DNA from: Antilocapra americana
Taxonomy: Eukaryota; Chordata; Mammalia; Artiodactyla; Antilocapridae
Direction of reading: 5' to 3'
NCBI GenBank assembly: GCA_007570785.1
Contig: ML664174.1
Coordinates: forward strand, 2,301,504 to 2,365,503
DNA: 64,000 nucleotides
Part shown: positions 61,546 through 64,000 of the stretch, piece by piece
Position numbering within the stretch: the first letter of the stretch is position 1
Layout: the number at the start of each line of letters is the position of its first letter
Position numbers and translations under genes: made by a program
The notes under the pieces: generated by a model
The model's input: only the letters and a program-made list of their open reading frames with translations
Told to the model about the DNA's origin: nothing
The model's database searches: none

Positions 61546-62066
61546 CTCCGGTACTCTCCCCCTCAGCTCGGAGACGACTTCATTTTTGAGGAAGACAGGC
61601 ACACAGACAGGAGAGGAATGGGTGCCAGGGGGAGGTCAGGATGAGATATTTGTGAGTGGGTTTGTTCTGATTTAGCAAAAACACTCAGCGCTGTAGGCTG
61701 GGCTGCGGCTGACTGGCTGTGTGGTCAGGGTTTGCAAAGCTTCCAAAGATCCTTTTTGCTAGAAGGGCTTTAAAAGCTGCAAGCTCTCAGCAGTTTTTAT
61801 CAGTTGGGACTTTTTCCCCTCCAGACTGAATCCCGTCAGGGTTTTACTGGCTTCTGTGCTCCCAGATTGACCTGTGTCTCTGTCATCTGAGCTGCATGGC
61901 TCTGTCATCTCACCTCTTCCTGTCCATGGTGTCTCCTCGGGAAAGGGCTCTTCGCCAGCTCCATCTCCTGGTCCCTGACATCTGCCTCGTCACTCTGTCA
62001 GAACCCTCTGGTTTCTCCAACAAGCGTGGAGTTGAGCACATCAGGGACGAAGGAACGCCGGGACCT
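61546..62066. other. Unique stretch, possible conserved block
   Basis: No gene is seen. The part 61650-61860 has little repeat character and several compact motifs (gcaaaaacactcagcgctg, gcttccaaagatcc, gctttaaaagctgc). It is another candidate for comparative inspection. Confidence 0.4.
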
Positions 62067-62078
62067 ACTTTTGATCCA

Positions 62079-62554
62079 AGGTTTGTCTAGTCAATGCTAT
62101 GGTTTTTCCAGTCAATGCTATGGTTTTTCCAGTGGTCATGTATGGATGTGAGTTGGATGGTGAAGAAGGCTGAGCACCGAAGAATTGATGCTTCTGAACT
62201 GTGGTGTTGGAGAAGACTCTTGAGAGTCCCTTGGACTGCAAGGAGATCCAACCAGTCCATCCTAAAGGAGATCACTCCTGGGTGTTCATTGGAAGGACTG
62301 ATAGTGAAGCTGAAGCTCCAATACTTTGGCCACCTCATGCCAAGAGTTGACTCATTGGAAAAGACCCTGATGCTGGGAAAGATTGAGGGCAGGAGGAGAA
62401 GGGGAAGACAGAGATGGTTGGATGGCATCACTGACTCAATGGACCATGGGTTTGGGTGGACTCCGAGAGTTGGTGATGGACAGGGAGGCCTGGTGTGCTG
62501 CAGTTCATGGGGTCGCAAAGAGTCAGACATGACTTAGCGACTGAACTGAACTGA
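62079..62554 (+). mobile_element. BovB LINE 3' 0.48 kb, plus strand, 12-bp TSD
   Basis: This is the sense 3' end of BovB, with an open 147-codon frame (62094-62537) that covers the ORF2 C-terminal domain (for example [20 protein letters not shown]) and ends near the gactgaactgaactgaa terminus. ACTTTTGATCCA flanks it at 62067-62078 and 62555-62566. A 21-base tandem duplication lies at 62091-62132. The reverse transcriptase is absent, so the open frame is not functional. Confidence 0.95.
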
Positions 62555-62600
62555 ACTTTTGATCCAGATTTTGGGGTTTGTTTCTTTTCCTGGTATTATA

Positions 62601-62765
62601 TTTTTTAAAAAATTTTTTTACAAGTTTCTTTACCTATTAAAAAATTTTTTTTGGGGGGGGCCATATCCTGTAGTATATGAGATCTTAATTCCCCAACCAG
62701 GGATTGAAACCATACCCCCAGCATTGGAAGGCAGGGTCTTAACCACTGGACCATGGGAGAAGTCC
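62601..62765 (-). mobile_element. CHR SINE, minus strand
   Basis: T-rich and AT-rich tail, a short G9 run, then ggccatatcctgtagtatatgagatcttaattccccaaccagggattgaaacc and cttaaccactggaccatgggagaagtccc. Confidence 0.9.
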
Positions 62766-63934
62766 CTGGGCTCATATTTTTAAAAGAACTCTCAAACACC
62801 AGGGCACCGTGAGAAGTTACTGCTTGAGAGGCTTGGGTGAAATCCGAGGTCACCATGTATGGAAGTTCCCCTTGTCCCCGACCCTGTTCTGATGTCCTGA
62901 CCAGGTGGAATGACCTTATCCTCAGACCCTCTCAGTGAGTCTTGCTGGCTTGCCCTGGGCATTGGCTTCTTGTCCTTTGCCTGGTAACCATGGGCCCTGC
63001 CCCTGTCACCTCAGAGGCAAACAGAGATAGTGCCTCGCTGGGCTGCTGGCCTTGAGAATAGCATCACACTGTTCTGCGTCAGCAGAAAGAACATCCACTA
63101 TCACCTGCGTCCTGGAGCCCCTCCCCCAGTGCCCCAGGAGACCTCTGTGCCCTCTGGAGCTGCCCACCAGGCCCAGTGCCCAGCGCTCCAGGAATTCCCA
63201 GTGGCTCCCGATGACTTCACGGGAAGCGTTCTGGGTTGGTTCTCCTTACCTCCACCTCCTTCCAGGACTTGCCAAGGATGATGCCTCCTAGCCCCTCCCA
63301 GCTCCCAAAATACCAGTCCTGCCTGCCAGCCCTGCCAGAAAATGCTTAGCACATTAGCGGGTTTAGCCGCCACAGTTGCAGCCGTTTAGGAAGCTGCAGA
63401 GGCACATAGATTTCATTCTGGAATTCTTTCCAGCTGCTCGCTATTTTGACAACACTGGGTGGCACCGTTACCAGGAACCTGCAGGGCCTGTGAGCTGGAA
63501 GTGGCGGGGGGCCTGGGGGCTGGGGTGGTAGGCACAGCAGGCTTTTCTCCTTGGCTGGTCTCCCTTCTTGCCTTCTGGAGCTCGCTTGGAACTGATCTCG
63601 GATACCAGCAGCATATTTCCAGTTGTTACTGTGCTGTGGCTTCTGCTTGAGGGAGAGGCAAGAGGCCGCAAGGCAGGGTAAAAGGAAACAGCCCCACCAG
63701 CCGTCTTCTTGGACTCAGAGGACCATGCCGCAGTGGCCTTCTGGCCACTTAATAGCTGAAGGCTCTGGAGCCAGTCACCAGCTCTCCAGAACTCCCCTGT
63801 TCTCATCTGTAGATCCTGTGACCTGATGCCTCTCCCCTACCCCTCTATCTTCCTGCACCTCAGGATAAGATCTGGGATCTACAAGAGAAGGATGCACACC
63901 AAAGTGTTTTGGATAGTGGCAAACATTTGCATTT
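62766..63934. other. Unique stretch, no gene recognised
   Basis: Frames of 60-112 codons on both strands at 63030-63826 are unrecognised. The block 63330-63480 (gcttagcacattagcgggtttagccgccacagttgcagcc) is not repeat-like and may be conserved. Confidence 0.5.
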
Positions 63935-64000
63935 CTGTGAGCTCCTGGAGGGCAGGGACTCTGTTTTGTTTATCTTTGAATTTCTTCTACCATGTTGGTT
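63935..64000 (+). mobile_element. L2-type LINE 3' end, plus strand, cut by window edge
   Basis: The text tgtgagctcctggagggcagggactctgttttgtttatctttgaatttc is the usual 3' end of L2-type elements. It continues past the window. Confidence 0.75.

Noticed and set aside
62094..62537. 147-codon plus frame as a possible gene
   Set aside because: It is the C-terminal part of BovB ORF2, bounded by a target duplication. It is a retrotransposon fragment.

Overview
The window looks like non-coding nuclear DNA of a ruminant (cattle, sheep, goat or a close relative). The evidence is repeat content. There are BovB LINE pieces, many Bov-tA/Bov-A SINEs (tRNA-like head, BovB-like tail), tRNA-Glu-derived CHR SINEs of the cetacean-hippo-ruminant group, and a bovid-type L1 3' end. 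Beneath these lie old placental-mammal repeats: L2, MIR, L1M, hAT-Charlie elements and one MaLR LTR end. I found no exon, processed pseudogene or structural RNA gene that I can support. The longer open frames either run through repeats or resemble no family I recognise. The window is probably intergenic or deep intronic.

Layout. 1-9 kb is mostly unique sequence with four or five Bov-tA SINEs and one BovB 3' end. 9.9-21.3 kb is rich in old L2 and MIR with younger insertions, including a bovid-type L1 and a small hAT element with an exact 8-bp target duplication. 21.3-30.1 kb is largely unique, with CHR and Bov-tA insertions and a strong G-quadruplex motif at 22.19 kb. 30.1-33.2 kb holds MIR, L2 and a 1.67-kb BovB on the minus strand that carries a nested L1. 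33.4-42.5 kb is mostly unique with scattered MIR and L1M. 42.5-48.5 kb has L1M, a long L2 and MER5A, and a 39-base poly-C run abutting a 100-N assembly gap. 48.5-52.8 kb is mostly unique. 53.1-55.9 kb is a stack of nested L1M, CHR and Bov-tA. 57.6-59.1 kb is a second long BovB on the minus strand, followed by an MLT1-like LTR end and another L1M. 62.1-62.55 kb is a plus-strand BovB 3' end with a clear target duplication.

There is no set of cooperating genes. What can be read is a stratified insertion history: L2 and MIR first, then L1M and hAT, then CHR, then BovB, Bov-tA and bovid L1. More than twenty insertions have identifiable target-site duplications. Both longer BovB copies have lost the second aspartate of the reverse-transcriptase YADD motif, so neither can be autonomous.

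I did not find a convincing undescribed system. The best leads are short unique islands that resemble conserved regulatory DNA, chiefly 778-960 (with a perfect 20-bp palindrome) and 49,640-49,800 (SOX/FOX, TCF and GATA-like sites). The 22.2-kb G-quadruplex comes next. All need comparative or functional data that I cannot run.
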